From NCBI GenBank assembly GCA_003225175.1, contig QIBA01000060.1:1-64000 (forward strand): a stretch of DNA of 64,000 nucleotides. Reading direction: 5' to 3'. Shown piece after piece: positions 45,807-55,379 of this stretch. A program made the translations under genes and the position numbers. Within the stretch, counting starts at the first letter, position 1. Every line of letters starts with the position of its first letter. The notes beneath the pieces were generated by a model that saw only the letters and a program-made list of their open reading frames with translations, was not told the origin of the DNA and made no database searches. The DNA comes from Acidobacteriota bacterium (GTDB lineage: Bacteria > Acidobacteriota > Terriglobia > Terriglobales > Acidobacteriaceae).

Positions 45807-45937
45807 AATGGCTCCCGTAGTTAGTTGCCGGCCTTCGGCTCATGCTTTCCACCGTGAACCGCAGAGTCCGGGCTCGAGAGGAGAAAGCTAATCATCTTGC
45901 CATGCAATCAGCAGGGATTCAAGCAGAGTTCGTTTGG

Positions 45938-46435
45938 TTATACGATGCGGCGACCGATCTTCTTGCGGCAGTCCTCGCAGACGCCATAAATCTGGAAGGT
46001 ATGGCGCGTGGTCTCATAATGATGCTTGCGGCCGATCTCTTGTTCTAAGCGATCCACTTCGGGAGAGAAGAACTCGACGGAGCCTCCGCAATCCGTACAG
46101 ACCATGTGATGATGGCTGCGTCGATTGTGCTGGTGCTCGTAACGAGCAATGCCGTCGTGAAAAGCCACTTCGCTCGCCAGACCACATTCAGCCAGGAGCT
46201 TTAACGTGCGATAAACCGTTGTAAATCCGATGCGAGAGTCACGTTTACGAACCAGTTGGTGAAGCTGCTCCGTAGAGAGATGCTCGTGAGTTTCGAGAAA
46301 GGTAAGCAGAATAGTATCGCGCTGCTCAGTCTGCTTCAGACCGACTCGTTTCAGATGCTGATGAAAGCGCTCTTGCGCTTCGCGGAGCGATTCCCGCGAG
46401 ATCGACATGTGATCATCAATACGCTTCTGAAGCAT
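45938..46435 (-). CDS. Fur-family transcriptional regulator
   Basis: 165 residues. N-terminal winged helix (KRVGLKQTEQRDTILLTFLETHEHLSTEQLHQL, FTTVYRTLKLLAECGLA) and C-terminal metal-binding domain with HQHNRRSHHHMVCTDCG and CEDCRKK, the two CxxC pairs of a structural zinc site. This fits the Fur/PerR/Zur family; which metal is sensed cannot be settled from sequence alone. An in-frame ATG at 46408 is an alternative start. The intergenic region in front, shared with the divergent acylase gene, holds two copies of a 13-nt direct repeat. Confidence 0.9.
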   Translation of the reverse strand: MLQKRIDDHMSISRESLREAQERFHQHLKRVGLKQTEQRDTILLTFLETHEHLSTEQLHQLVRKRDSRIGFTTVYRTLKLLAECGLASEVAFHDGIARYEHQHNRRSHHHMVCTDCGGSVEFFSPEVDRLEQEIGRKHHYETTRHTFQIYGVCEDCRKKIGRRIV

Positions 46436-46451
46436 TCGATTCAGCCAGGCC

Positions 46452-46488
46452 AGGGCTTATTTCAGCATAACATCAAGGGCTTATTTCA
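46452..46488. promoter_or_regulatory. Direct repeat AGGGCTTATTTCA upstream of the Fur-family gene
   Basis: The 13-nt sequence AGGGCTTATTTCA occurs at 46452-46464 and again at 46476-46488, a 24-nt period, 17-53 nt upstream of the regulator's ATG and within the divergent promoter region. It could be a regulator binding site or a simple duplication. A degenerate ACACGGAG repeat fragment follows at about 46495-46515. Confidence 0.4.
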
Positions 46489-46583
46489 CCGCCGAGAGAC
46501 GGAGTACACGGAGTCATCATTGCCCTTGTCATTACCACTTCTGGGTCTGCCACCACGAAAAAGTTCATCTAGAATCGACGTAC

Positions 46584-48928
46584 ATGGCAACTACCATACT
46601 GGCGCCGCCGAAGAAGCAGACACGGAGAATGCTCCTGCGTTCACTTTCAACCTTTGGAATTCTTCTTGTGCTGGCCTGCCTCGGAGTAGCACTTTGGATT
46701 TATTCGCTTGGACATAGCGAGCTTCCGCAAGTAGACGGAAGCATCAGGATGGATGAACTCTCTGGTCAGGTTTCCGTATTGAGAGATAAATTAGGCGTCC
46801 CGCACATCCGCGCCAGCTCGTATGAGGATCTCTTTTTTGCCCAAGGCTTCGTTACTGCTCAGGATCGTCTGTGGCAGATGGATATTTCTCGCCGCTATGC
46901 AGCGGGAACCCTGGCAGAGATTCTTGGTCCCAATTTGGTAAAGCACGATCGGCTTCAGCGATATTTACAAATCCGCGCTGCCTGTGAAGAAGCGGTCGAC
47001 AAGCTCGATCCGCGACAGCGTCACCTGCTCGAAATGTACTCGCGCGGCGTGAACGCATTCATCCAGCAGAGTCGCAAACACTTGCCTTTGGAGTTCAAAA
47101 TTTTAGGGTACTCGCCCTCCCTATGGCGCATCGAGGATTCGCTCCTGATTGGCGCCAACATGGATCAGATGCTGAACACACAGTACGATCTGGAGCTCAA
47201 GCGCGAAAGAGTTGCGCGTCATCTTAATGCGCAGGAGATCGCCGATTTATATCCAACTACTTCCTGGCGCGATCTGCCTCCTGCACAGCAAGCGAACCCT
47301 TCGATCGAAGATGAGCGGCCGCCTGGCGAAAACAATCCCGATTCGGAACAGGATGAAAAAGACGAGCAGCCCAGTCCGGCGAAGACCTCCTCATTTACTT
47401 CTGCCTTTGATCGCACCTGCGAAATGTGCGTACCGGGTTCGAACAACTGGGTCGTGTCGGGGGTGCACACCGCAAGCGGCAAACCGCTGCTCTCCAATGA
47501 CATGCACATCGAGCACTCCATTCCTGACATTTGGTCGCCTGGGGATTCACAAACCTTGGACCCGATGTGCAGGATCTGTTCGTGGAGCAATTCAATTCTG
47601 CGGGAGAGGTTGCAACGCCGAAAGGCTGGCAAGCACCAGAGAAGACCCATGAGGTAATCCACGTCAAAGGCAAACGGGATGAGGCTTTCGACGTCAGGGT
47701 CACCCGCCACGGCCCAATCATCACGCCGATTCTCGAAGGTGAAACCCGGCAACTCGCGCTGCAGTGGACGATTTACGACACGGAGACCTTGGGAATCCCC
47801 TTCCTAGAAATCAACTCTGCGCGCAATTGGCATGAATTCCGCACTGCCTTCTCCAGGTTCGGAGGACCGTCTCAAAATGTCGTTTATGCCGACGTAGATG
47901 GTCATATTGGATATCAGGCGACCGGCAAGATTCCGGTGCGAGCCTCGGGCGATGGTCTATCGCCACAGTCGGGGGCCGATGGCGCTCACGACTGGACCGG
48001 CTATGTTCCATTCGATCAGCTTCCAAGCATTTACGATCCGCCGTCTGGGCTTTTGGCGACGGCCAATGGACGCATCACTCCTCACGGATATCCTCATTTG
48101 CTGGCCAACGTCTGGTGGGCGCCTTATCGCACCTCTCGAATCTTTCATCTTCTCGAGCAAGGACATAAGTTTCAGCCGGCGGACATGCTTGCCATTCAGA
48201 CGGACATAACGTCAGAGCTCGAGCGCTTCTTCTCAGACCGCTTCGTCTATGCGGTGGATCATTCCAAGAGTCCGTCGCTCCGGTTGCGGCAAGCAGCAGA
48301 GATCATGCGTGGCTGGGACGGACGCATGGAGAAGAACAGCTCAGCTGCGACTCTCGCGTATTGGAGCCGCCGGAATTTGATGAAGCTGATCCTCAGTCCC
48401 AAAATGGGAGACGACTTCGTCAACTACGACTGGGGACTCTCTGGTCCAGCGCTCGAGGGCATCATTACTCACAAATCTCCACGTTGGCTGCCTCAGGCCT
48501 ACGGCTCATATGATGACGTGTTAATAGCGGCGGTGCAGAAAACCGTCGACTCAGACCGTGCCCCAAGAGACCTGAAGAAATGGATTTGGGGAAGCCAGTT
48601 TCCAATCGAAGTGCAACATCCTCTGTTCGGATCGATTCCCCTCCTGAGCCATTTCACCGGAACCGGATTGCACCTCCAATCCGGTAGCGGAAGCACTGTG
48701 AAACAGGTCGGGACCACTTTCGGCCCATCCGAGCGGCTGACAGTCGATTTTTCAAATCTGGATCGATCAACCCTGAACATCGTCATCGGTCAGTCAGGCC
48801 ATCTTTTCAGCATTCACTACAAAGACCAATTCCCAGCATGGTACGAGGGTTCCACATTCCCAGTACCATTCAGCGAAGCCGCAGTAAACGCCCAGGTGGA
48901 GCACTGGCTCACGTTGCAGCCTCAATAA
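46584..48928 (+). pseudogene. Penicillin acylase-family (Ntn hydrolase) gene disrupted by an internal frame-shifting deletion
   Basis: Two frames together cover one acylase. Frame 1 (46584-47657) has a TM anchor (LVLACLGVALWIYSLG), the alpha subunit (LGVPHIRASSYEDLFFAQGFVTAQDRLWQMD) and the beta-chain nucleophile Ser286 in PGSNNWVVSG, up to NDMHIEHSIPDIW. Frame 2 (from about 47534 to 48928) resumes with VAWGFTNLGPDVQDLF and carries the rest of the beta subunit. In family members about 35-40 residues (the VHL...LPG...GHN stretch) lie between IW and VAWGF; these are missing and the frame changes at 47532-47534. The 86 codons of frame 1 after Ser286 end out of frame. The gene is either truly broken or carries an assembly error. 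Confidence 0.82.
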
Positions 48929-48988
48929 CTTACGAATGAATAACATGGGTGAGCTTTTGCTGAGCTCAGAGGTGTTGCCGAGTAATTC

Positions 48989-49010
48989 AAAGTAAGTTTT
49001 TACTTACTTT
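48989..49010. promoter_or_regulatory. Perfect palindromic operator candidate upstream of the efflux operon
   Basis: Perfect 9-bp arms AAAGTAAGT and ACTTACTTT are separated by TTTT, located 190 nt before the TolC-family start. The size and symmetry fit a dimeric repressor site, such as those of TetR- or MarR-type regulators that often control drug exporters. No such regulator gene is in the window. The remaining gap 48929-49199 shows repeated CTTGG/CCAAG words but no coding sequence. Confidence 0.6.
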
Positions 49011-49199
49011 CATGAATCCTTGGGGAATTCAAGTGAATCCAAGCTTTCGACTTGGTGGATCTGAGTCCCCACATTCGAATGGCGCTGCTTGGCTTCAAGA
49101 ATCATCTGCGCTTTACGCATCTATGTGAGTTTGCGCCGACATAGCCGAGCTTCAAACCTTTTTTCAGCGGCAAAGTACGAGGTTCGTCTTGGAGGAAGA

Positions 49200-50702
49200 A
49201 TGAAAGGGTCGGGTTCTATTCGGCAAGTTGTTAGAGCCGCCCGTCACATCGCATTGTTCTTCGTTATCATTGGCAGCGCTGCAGCCGCTGGCGCGCAGCT
49301 TGGTCAACAGCCTCCAGCACCGGTTACACAGGCCGGCACTGTGCAGAGCACTCTTTCGTCCACTCCTATCTCGTCGCCAGCGACCCCTTCTGGCACATCA
49401 TCGGATCCGTTCGGCGGCAGCGTAATTACCGAAAAGGCGACTGACGAGATCATTTCGATATCTCTCAAGGACGCCATCAATCGCGGTCTCAAAGCGAACC
49501 TCGGGGCGTTGCTCAGCGAGCAAGGAATCACTTCAGCGCGTGGTCAGCGTTGGCGTTCCCTGCAAAGCATGCTGCCGGATGTCACGGCAAAGTTTGGCGA
49601 AAGCGTTCAACAGGTAAACCTTGCTGCATCTGGAATCCGATTTCCAGGCGTTCCGGCGGTGATTGGCCCCTTTTCAAATTTCGAAGTACGTGGATACCTG
49701 AATGCGAATGCCGGTCTTACGCAATATGAAAGTATCCGATCATCAGTCGAGAATCTGAAGGCAGCTCAGTTCTCATATCGCAACGCTTTGGAACTGGTCG
49801 TCTATTCGGTAAGTAACGCATACCTTCAGGTGCTTACATCCGGCGCCAATGTGCTGAATGCTCAGGCACAGGTAAAAACCGCGCAGGCCACGTTGGATCA
49901 GGCCAGGCAAATGCATCAGGCAGGGGTTTCCGCCAAAATCGATGAGCTCCGGGCCTCGGTAGAACTGCAGGCGCGACAGCAAGATCTAATCGTCGCTACG
50001 AACAATTTCGACAAATCCAGAATCGCCTTTGCCCGAACCATCGGACTGCCTCTCGAACAGAATTACGAACTCTCAGACACATTGCAATTCATTCAGGCCC
50101 CGCCGGTAACTCAAGAAGAAGCTCTCCATCGTGCACTGCAAGGTCGCTTTGATTACCGCCAGGCACAGGCTCAGGTACGCGCCGCGGAATTGTCAGAGAA
50201 GGCAGCGCGCTACGAGCGCCTGCCGAGTCTCTCGTTCAATGGGAATTACGGTGACATAGGGATTAGTCCCGGAACATCTCACGGAACATTTGTTGCTGCC
50301 GGAGCTATTCAAGTTCCGGTCTTCGAAGAAGGCCGCATTCGCGGGGACATTTATCAGGCGCAAGCCAATCTGAAACAGAGCAAAGACCAGCTCGCTGATC
50401 TCGAAGGCCGTATCAACGCAGAAATCCGAACCGCATTTCTGGACATCAACGCCGCGTCCCAGCAGGTGCAGCTTGCAGACTCTACAGTGAAGCTGGCCGA
50501 GGAAGAGCTTTCAGAAGCACGCGAAAGGTTCGCCGCCGGGGTGACTGACAACCTCGAAGTTGTGCAGGCGCAAGGCTCACTGGTGAATGCCCAAAATCAG
50601 TATGTTTCCAGCCTCTACGTTCATAATCTGGCAAAGCTTACATTGGCTAGGGTAGTCGGCGAAGCCCGTCAGAACGCCGCGACCTATCTCGGAGGAAAGT
50701 AA
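49200..50702 (+). CDS. TolC-family outer-membrane efflux protein
   Basis: 500 residues from the ATG at 49200, which has GGAGG four bases upstream; a longer frame from 49089 lacks support. A signal peptide (ARHIALFFVIIGSAAAAGAQ) precedes a Pro/Thr/Ser-rich stretch. Two OEP repeats follow (SISLKDAINRGLKANLGALLSEQG; NAYLQVLTSGANVLNAQAQVKTAQATLDQARQMHQAGVSAKIDELRA; AEEELSEARERFAAGVTDNLEVVQAQ), typical of the helical barrel of TolC homologues. It forms the outer-membrane exit duct of the tripartite exporter encoded with the next two genes; the stop and next ATG overlap by one base (TAATG). Confidence 0.9.
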   Translation: MKGSGSIRQVVRAARHIALFFVIIGSAAAAGAQLGQQPPAPVTQAGTVQSTLSSTPISSPATPSGTSSDPFGGSVITEKATDEIISISLKDAINRGLKANLGALLSEQGITSARGQRWRSLQSMLPDVTAKFGESVQQVNLAASGIRFPGVPAVIGPFSNFEVRGYLNANAGLTQYESIRSSVENLKAAQFSYRNALELVVYSVSNAYLQVLTSGANVLNAQAQVKTAQATLDQARQMHQAGVSAKIDELRASVELQARQQDLIVATNNFDKSRIAFARTIGLPLEQNYELSDTLQFIQAPPVTQEEALHRALQGRFDYRQAQAQVRAAELSEKAARYERLPSLSFNGNYGDIGISPGTSHGTFVAAGAIQVPVFEEGRIRGDIYQAQANLKQSKDQLADLEGRINAEIRTAFLDINAASQQVQLADSTVKLAEEELSEARERFAAGVTDNLEVVQAQGSLVNAQNQYVSSLYVHNLAKLTLARVVGEARQNAATYLGGK

Positions 50703-52045
50703 TGGCTGCAACTCAAGACAAATCGCTGGAGACGATTGAGGAACAGAATCGCTCAACAGATAGTGGCGCACGCCGGTTGCAACCCGTCGAAGCTCCGGCG
50801 CGCACAAGTTCCCCCCAGGCTCCTCCTCCTGAGGATTTGGAGAAGTCCCGCGAAGAGGAAGAGGCTGCGGCGAGAACTGCGCAACGCAAGAACCGCCTGA
50901 AGAGGATCGCTCCTCTTGTTGTCGTGATAGCCGCACTTGGCGCTCTTCTGTGGTGGCTGCACTCGCGCCAGTACGAAGACACTGATGACGCACAGATCGA
51001 CGGCCACATCAGCCAGATTGGATCTCGAGTGGCTGGCTACATCACGGCAGTAAATGTTGAGGACAACCAGGAAGTCCAAGCCGGACAGGTTTTGGTTGAA
51101 ATCGATCCCCGCGACTATCAGGTCGCGCTCGATCGCGCAAACGCTGAGCTTGCCGACTCGCAAGCGCAGGCTGCAGCAGCAAACTACAACGTTCCGATAA
51201 CTTCCGTCGCGACCAAGAGCCAAATCGAGTCGGCAGAGGCAGATGTTAAGAACACCCAATCTGCTGTTGCCGCCGCTCACAAGAACCTCGATGCTGCGCG
51301 GGCCAAGGTGCAGGCCGCTATTGGCAATAACGTGAAAGCGCAGAATGACGTGCAGCGATATAAAGGACTGGTCGAACGCGACGTAATTTCCAAACAACAG
51401 TACGATGCCGCTGTGGCCACAGCGCAAAGCACAGCCGCCGATGTACAGGGCTCGCAAGATGCCGTCATCGCGGCGCAAGAGGGGGTCACGCAAGCTGAAG
51501 CTCGAGTCGTACAGGCGCAAGCCAACTTGCGCAATGCTGGTACTGGTCCGAGACAGGTGAGCGTTACCCAGGCTCGCGCCACTTCTGCTCAATCGACCGC
51601 AGCGAAAAATCGGGCGGAGCTCGAGCAGGCCCAATTGAATCTCCAGTACACGAAGATCACTGCGCCAAGTCATGGAGTGGTCGGTCATCGCACCGCAGAG
51701 GTCGGACAGTACGTTCAGCCCGGACAGGCACTGATGTCACTCGTCGATATCGACAACGTCTGGGTGACAGCGAATTTCAAAGAAACGCAACTTCACCACA
51801 TGCAACCGGGACAGCCAGTTAAGATTAAGGTCGATGCGAGCGGTCGCGAGTACAAAGGCAAAGTCCTGGCTATTGGGGGCGCGAGTGGCTCACGTTTCAG
51901 CTTGTTTCCTCCGGAGAACGCCACCGGGAACTACGTGAAGGTGGTACAGCGAATACCGGTGCGCATCGTGCTAGATGCCGATCAGAACAAAGATCACTCG
52001 CTGCGGCCCGGAATGTCCGTTGAACCTAGTGTGAAGGTGCGCTAA
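50702..52045 (+). CDS. HlyD/EmrA-family membrane fusion protein
   Basis: 447 residues. A cytoplasmic N-terminal tail (about 1-65, highly charged) and one TM (about 66-85, IAPLVVVIAALGALLWWL) lead to EDTDDAQIDGHISQIGSRVAGYI and the first lipoyl half (VEDNQEVQAGQVLVEIDPRDY). A long coiled coil (about 145-305), the second lipoyl half (YTKITAPSHGVVGHRTAEVGQYVQPGQALMSLVD) and a beta-barrel domain follow. This is the EmrA form used with DHA2-type MFS pumps. It bridges the inner-membrane pump and the TolC homologue. Confidence 0.91.
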   Translation: MAATQDKSLETIEEQNRSTDSGARRLQPVEAPARTSSPQAPPPEDLEKSREEEEAAARTAQRKNRLKRIAPLVVVIAALGALLWWLHSRQYEDTDDAQIDGHISQIGSRVAGYITAVNVEDNQEVQAGQVLVEIDPRDYQVALDRANAELADSQAQAAAANYNVPITSVATKSQIESAEADVKNTQSAVAAAHKNLDAARAKVQAAIGNNVKAQNDVQRYKGLVERDVISKQQYDAAVATAQSTAADVQGSQDAVIAAQEGVTQAEARVVQAQANLRNAGTGPRQVSVTQARATSAQSTAAKNRAELEQAQLNLQYTKITAPSHGVVGHRTAEVGQYVQPGQALMSLVDIDNVWVTANFKETQLHHMQPGQPVKIKVDASGREYKGKVLAIGGASGSRFSLFPPENATGNYVKVVQRIPVRIVLDADQNKDHSLRPGMSVEPSVKVR

Positions 52046-52231
52046 GGACGACTTTGGCGGGCACGGCTTCCAGCCAAGCCGTTGAGAAGAACACTTCTTT
52101 CTTCCTTGAACTCGCCGGCTTCAGCCGCTGCGGAAGCCGCAAAAAAAGAAGATGTGGCTCTCGCTTTGGCACGGATGGTTCGTGTCCCTCGTGAAGCGGT
52201 CTATGCCAATTGCGGAATCATAGAGACCAAA

Positions 52232-53845
52232 ATGGGAACGACTACAGAAGACATCGAGGTTCGGCAATTCGCTGCACCGCCGCACGCCGAGTGGCGACCC
52301 AGACACAATCCTTGGGCGATCGCTCTCACCGTCACGATGGCGACATTCATGGAGGTGCTCGACACGAGCATCGCCAACGTAGCGCTGCCGCATATCGCGG
52401 GCAGTCTATCCGCCAGCACCGATGAGAGCACTTGGGTACTCACTTCTTACCTCGTTTCCAATGCAGTGGTGCTGCCGATCAGCGGATGGGCGTCCGACAT
52501 CATGGGGCGCAAGCGCTTCTACATGACATGCGTCGCCTTGTTCGGTCTCAGTTCCCTGCTCTGCGGCCTCGCCCCGAGCCTTTCGTTGCTCATTTTCTTT
52601 CGCGTACTACAGGGTGTCGGCGGTGGCGGACTTGCGCCAAGCGAGCAAGCGATCCTGGCGGACACCTTTGAGCCGAAGAAGCGGGGCGTAGCTTTTGCCG
52701 TCTACGGCATGGCAGTCGTTCTCGCTCCGGCTATCGGCCCCACTCTGGGCGGCTGGATCACGGACAACTATGACTGGCGGTGGATTTTCTTCATCAACGT
52801 GCCCGTGGCCGTCTTGTCACTATTTCTGACAAATCGCCTCGTCGAAGATCCGCCCGAGCTTGCCCACAAGCGCAATGCGGGGATCAAGATCGATTACATC
52901 GGTCTCGCGCTGGTAGGTGTCGGCCTCGGGTGCCTGCAAGTGGTACTTGATAAAGGGCAGCGTGACGATTGGCTGCAGTCAGACTTCATCCTGTCTTTCT
53001 CGATCATCGCTGTCGTCAGCATTGTCGCTGCCGTCATTTGGGAGTACTTCCAGAAAGATCCCGTCGTCGACGTACGCATGTTCAAGAACCGCAATTTCGC
53101 GCTCGCCTTTGTCATGATGACCATGCTCGGCTTTGCGCTGTTCGGTACCACCGTGCTCATCCCACAGTATCTGCAAACCCTGCTGGGGTACACCGCCCAG
53201 CGCGCCGGAATGGCGCTCTCTCCCGGCGGTCTTACAGTGATGGCCCTGATGCCACTAGTCGGATTCCTAGTCTCCCACTACGATGCGCGCTGGCTGATCG
53301 CCATCGGGTTTCTTGCCTGCTCTGCCGCCCTGTTCCACATGATGGAGCTGAACCTTGGTTTGAGCTTCGGAGAGGCAGTGAAGCTTCGCATCTTTCAGGC
53401 GGCCGGCATTGCCTTCCTATTCGTACCCATCAATACCATGTCGTACGTAGGTGTGCCTCGGGGTAAGAATAATCAGGTTTCGGGCATGGTGAATCTGGCC
53501 CGAAACGTAGGCGGAAGTATCGGTATCTCGATCATCGAGACCATGCTGGACAGGCGCTCCCAGAAGCACCAGAGCGACCTCGCCTCGCATCTCACTAGTA
53601 GTAGTCCGGCGTTTCAGAGCCAGCTTTCGGCGATGACAAACACTCTGCTAAACGCGGGCTACAGCGTGGCCGACGCATCACAGCGCGCGTACAGCATGGT
53701 GTATCGACAGGTGCAGCGGCAAGCCGCTGCTCTGGCCTACAACGATGTGATCTTTGCGTTTGCGCTGGCTTGTGCCATGATGGTGCCGCTTGCCTTCTTC
53801 ATGCAGAAGAACAAGCCCGGCGCCGGTCCTGGCGGAATGCACTAG
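52232..53845 (+). CDS. DHA2-family (EmrB/QacA-type) MFS drug exporter
   Basis: 537 residues, 14 predicted TM helices. Motifs are LDTSIANVALPHIAGSL (motif D1-like), GWASDIMGRKRFY (motif A), RVLQGVGGGGLAPSEQAIL (motif B) and GPTLGGWITDNYDWRWIFFINVPV (motif C). Proton-coupled export of toxic hydrophobic compounds is expected with the upstream HlyD and TolC partners. I chose the ATG at 52232 because conserved sequence begins shortly after it; a TTG at 52082 would add 50 poorly conserved residues. The spacing after the HlyD gene is 186 nt. Confidence 0.9.
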   Translation: MGTTTEDIEVRQFAAPPHAEWRPRHNPWAIALTVTMATFMEVLDTSIANVALPHIAGSLSASTDESTWVLTSYLVSNAVVLPISGWASDIMGRKRFYMTCVALFGLSSLLCGLAPSLSLLIFFRVLQGVGGGGLAPSEQAILADTFEPKKRGVAFAVYGMAVVLAPAIGPTLGGWITDNYDWRWIFFINVPVAVLSLFLTNRLVEDPPELAHKRNAGIKIDYIGLALVGVGLGCLQVVLDKGQRDDWLQSDFILSFSIIAVVSIVAAVIWEYFQKDPVVDVRMFKNRNFALAFVMMTMLGFALFGTTVLIPQYLQTLLGYTAQRAGMALSPGGLTVMALMPLVGFLVSHYDARWLIAIGFLACSAALFHMMELNLGLSFGEAVKLRIFQAAGIAFLFVPINTMSYVGVPRGKNNQVSGMVNLARNVGGSIGISIIETMLDRRSQKHQSDLASHLTSSSPAFQSQLSAMTNTLLNAGYSVADASQRAYSMVYRQVQRQAAALAYNDVIFAFALACAMMVPLAFFMQKNKPGAGPGGMH

Positions 53846-53873
53846 GAGAGCCGGACTGCACGCGAGGTGCAGG

Positions 53874-54506
53874 ATGAACATCCGCAATATCACCATCGAC
53901 CGAGAAGTCGGGTGTGGCGGCGTAGAGATCGCCGCTCGTCTCGCCCGGGAACTTAATTGGAAACTCATCGACAAGTGCCTGATCTTCGATATTGCCAAGA
54001 TGGCCAATGTGGACGTCGACGCAGTCAAAAAGCTCGACGAACATCCTGATCCCCTCCTCACGCGTATCAGCCGACTCTTCTGGGGAGGCGGCGCCGAACG
54101 CGGCATGGTGAACCCCGATCATTTCGACTGTAAAAAGATGACCGAGCTCACGCGCTCTGTCTTTCTGAAGGCCGCAGACGAAGGATATCGTGTGATCGTC
54201 GGCCGTGGCGCGCCGTATATCCTTGCCGGCCGTGAGGATACCTTCCACGTATTTCTCTATGCGCCGCGCCAATACAAGATCGAGCGAGTACGCAAATACT
54301 GTACCTGCGACGAACATGCCCAACAGGTAATCGACACCGCAGACCGTGAACGCGCGGCCTTCATTCGCCAGCACTTCCACATTGAATGGCCGGAGCGGCA
54401 CATGTACAACCTAATGGTGAATACGGCGGTGGGCGAAGATGCTGTGGCCGAGACGATCCTTCAGGCTGCAAAACTCTTGGAGCCTGACCCTGCTCTGGCG
54501 GGATAG
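53874..54506 (+). CDS. Cytidylate kinase-like protein
   Basis: 210 residues. ITIDREVGCGGVEIAARLARELNWKLIDK resembles the P-loop start of the cytidylate kinase-like family (PF13189), where GSGG is usual and GCGG is found here. VIVGRGAPYILAGREDTFHVFLYAP and the DRERAAFIRQHFH region also fit. The family is thought to phosphorylate nucleotides or related compounds but many members are uncharacterised. The start at 53874 gives the normal length; a frame from 53790 would overlap the MFS gene. It begins 28 nt after the MFS stop, so it may be co-transcribed with the exporter. Confidence 0.78.
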   Translation: MNIRNITIDREVGCGGVEIAARLARELNWKLIDKCLIFDIAKMANVDVDAVKKLDEHPDPLLTRISRLFWGGGAERGMVNPDHFDCKKMTELTRSVFLKAADEGYRVIVGRGAPYILAGREDTFHVFLYAPRQYKIERVRKYCTCDEHAQQVIDTADRERAAFIRQHFHIEWPERHMYNLMVNTAVGEDAVAETILQAAKLLEPDPALAG

Positions 54507-54548
54507 TTTGCAGTTGCGCAGCCCAGGCTTTCCTCTTACACTCCCCGA

Positions 54549-55265
54549 ATGCTCAACGCTCGGGTGCTTAACGCAATAGTTCTGTCTTTTTTCTGCGCGG
54601 CGTCGTTGACTGCGCAGGATTCGTCGAGTCAGACGCCGAGCACCAAACCTGCACAAAGTACTTCCTCAAAGCCTGGCCGCCACAGCGGCTTGAGTCTCGA
54701 TCTTCCCAACTCGTTAATCGTCGAGGGACGCGACACTAAGACTCATCCCTTAACAACCGGAGAAAAGTTTGGGCAGGTTGCCAAGAACTTCTTCAATCCG
54801 TTCACTTTTGTCGCGACGGGAGTTCAAGCGGGAATCGATCAGGCCGCGGACATACACCACGGATATGGCCAGGGCGCCGAAGGATTTGGCAAGCGCTACG
54901 GAGCTGACATCGCGGATACGGCTACAGCGCAATTTTTTGGCGTAGGTGTTTATCCATCGCTATTCCACACCGACCCGCGCTATTACCGGATGGGAAGCGG
55001 GACCTTCTTTTCACGCATGGGATACGCGGTGACTCGCGTCCTGGTAACTCGAACCGATTCGGGACGCCGCATTTTCAATTCCCCTGAAATTCTCGCCTGC
55101 GCAAGCTCGAGCGCGATCAGCAGGTCTTATTACCCTGGTGACGAGCGCAATGCCGGAGATTTCGCTTATTCGATGGGATCCCGCATTGCCTTTGACGCGG
55201 TCTACAATCTGGCCAAGGAATTCTGGCCGGATGTTCGCAATCACCTCTTTGGTCGCCATCGCTAG
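54549..55265 (+). CDS. Secreted hypothetical protein (238 aa)
   Basis: Not a family I can name. A signal peptide (AIVLSFFCAASLTAQ) is followed by a Ser/Thr/Pro linker. A conserved-looking core follows (EKFGQVAKNFFNPFTFVATGVQAGIDQA, FGKRYGADIADTATAQFFGVGVYPSLFHTDPRYYRMGSG, SYYPGDERNAGDFAYSMGSRIAFDAVYNLAKEFWPD). The alternating Gly/aromatic pattern could suit an outer-membrane-associated protein. Similar sequences appear in Acidobacteriota as I recall, with no known role. Confidence 0.72.
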   Translation: MLNARVLNAIVLSFFCAASLTAQDSSSQTPSTKPAQSTSSKPGRHSGLSLDLPNSLIVEGRDTKTHPLTTGEKFGQVAKNFFNPFTFVATGVQAGIDQAADIHHGYGQGAEGFGKRYGADIADTATAQFFGVGVYPSLFHTDPRYYRMGSGTFFSRMGYAVTRVLVTRTDSGRRIFNSPEILACASSSAISRSYYPGDERNAGDFAYSMGSRIAFDAVYNLAKEFWPDVRNHLFGRHR

Positions 55266-55379
55266 ATACGCCTTCCTCCAGTGGCCAGTAACGAAGACTT
55301 GACTGGTGATAAGGTCCGCATTGAAGACGGCCAGCCTCAAGCGAGTAGCGCGTGGGTTCGCTATAATCACACGTTCTCT

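Noticed and set aside
45842-46048. A plus-strand frame overlapping the Fur-family gene
   Set aside because: It is antisense to a clear protein and has no conserved features.
47531-48928. The second acylase frame as an independent gene starting at TTG
   Set aside because: It begins in the middle of the beta subunit without the nucleophile or alpha subunit and has no ribosome-binding site; it is the 3' part of one broken gene.
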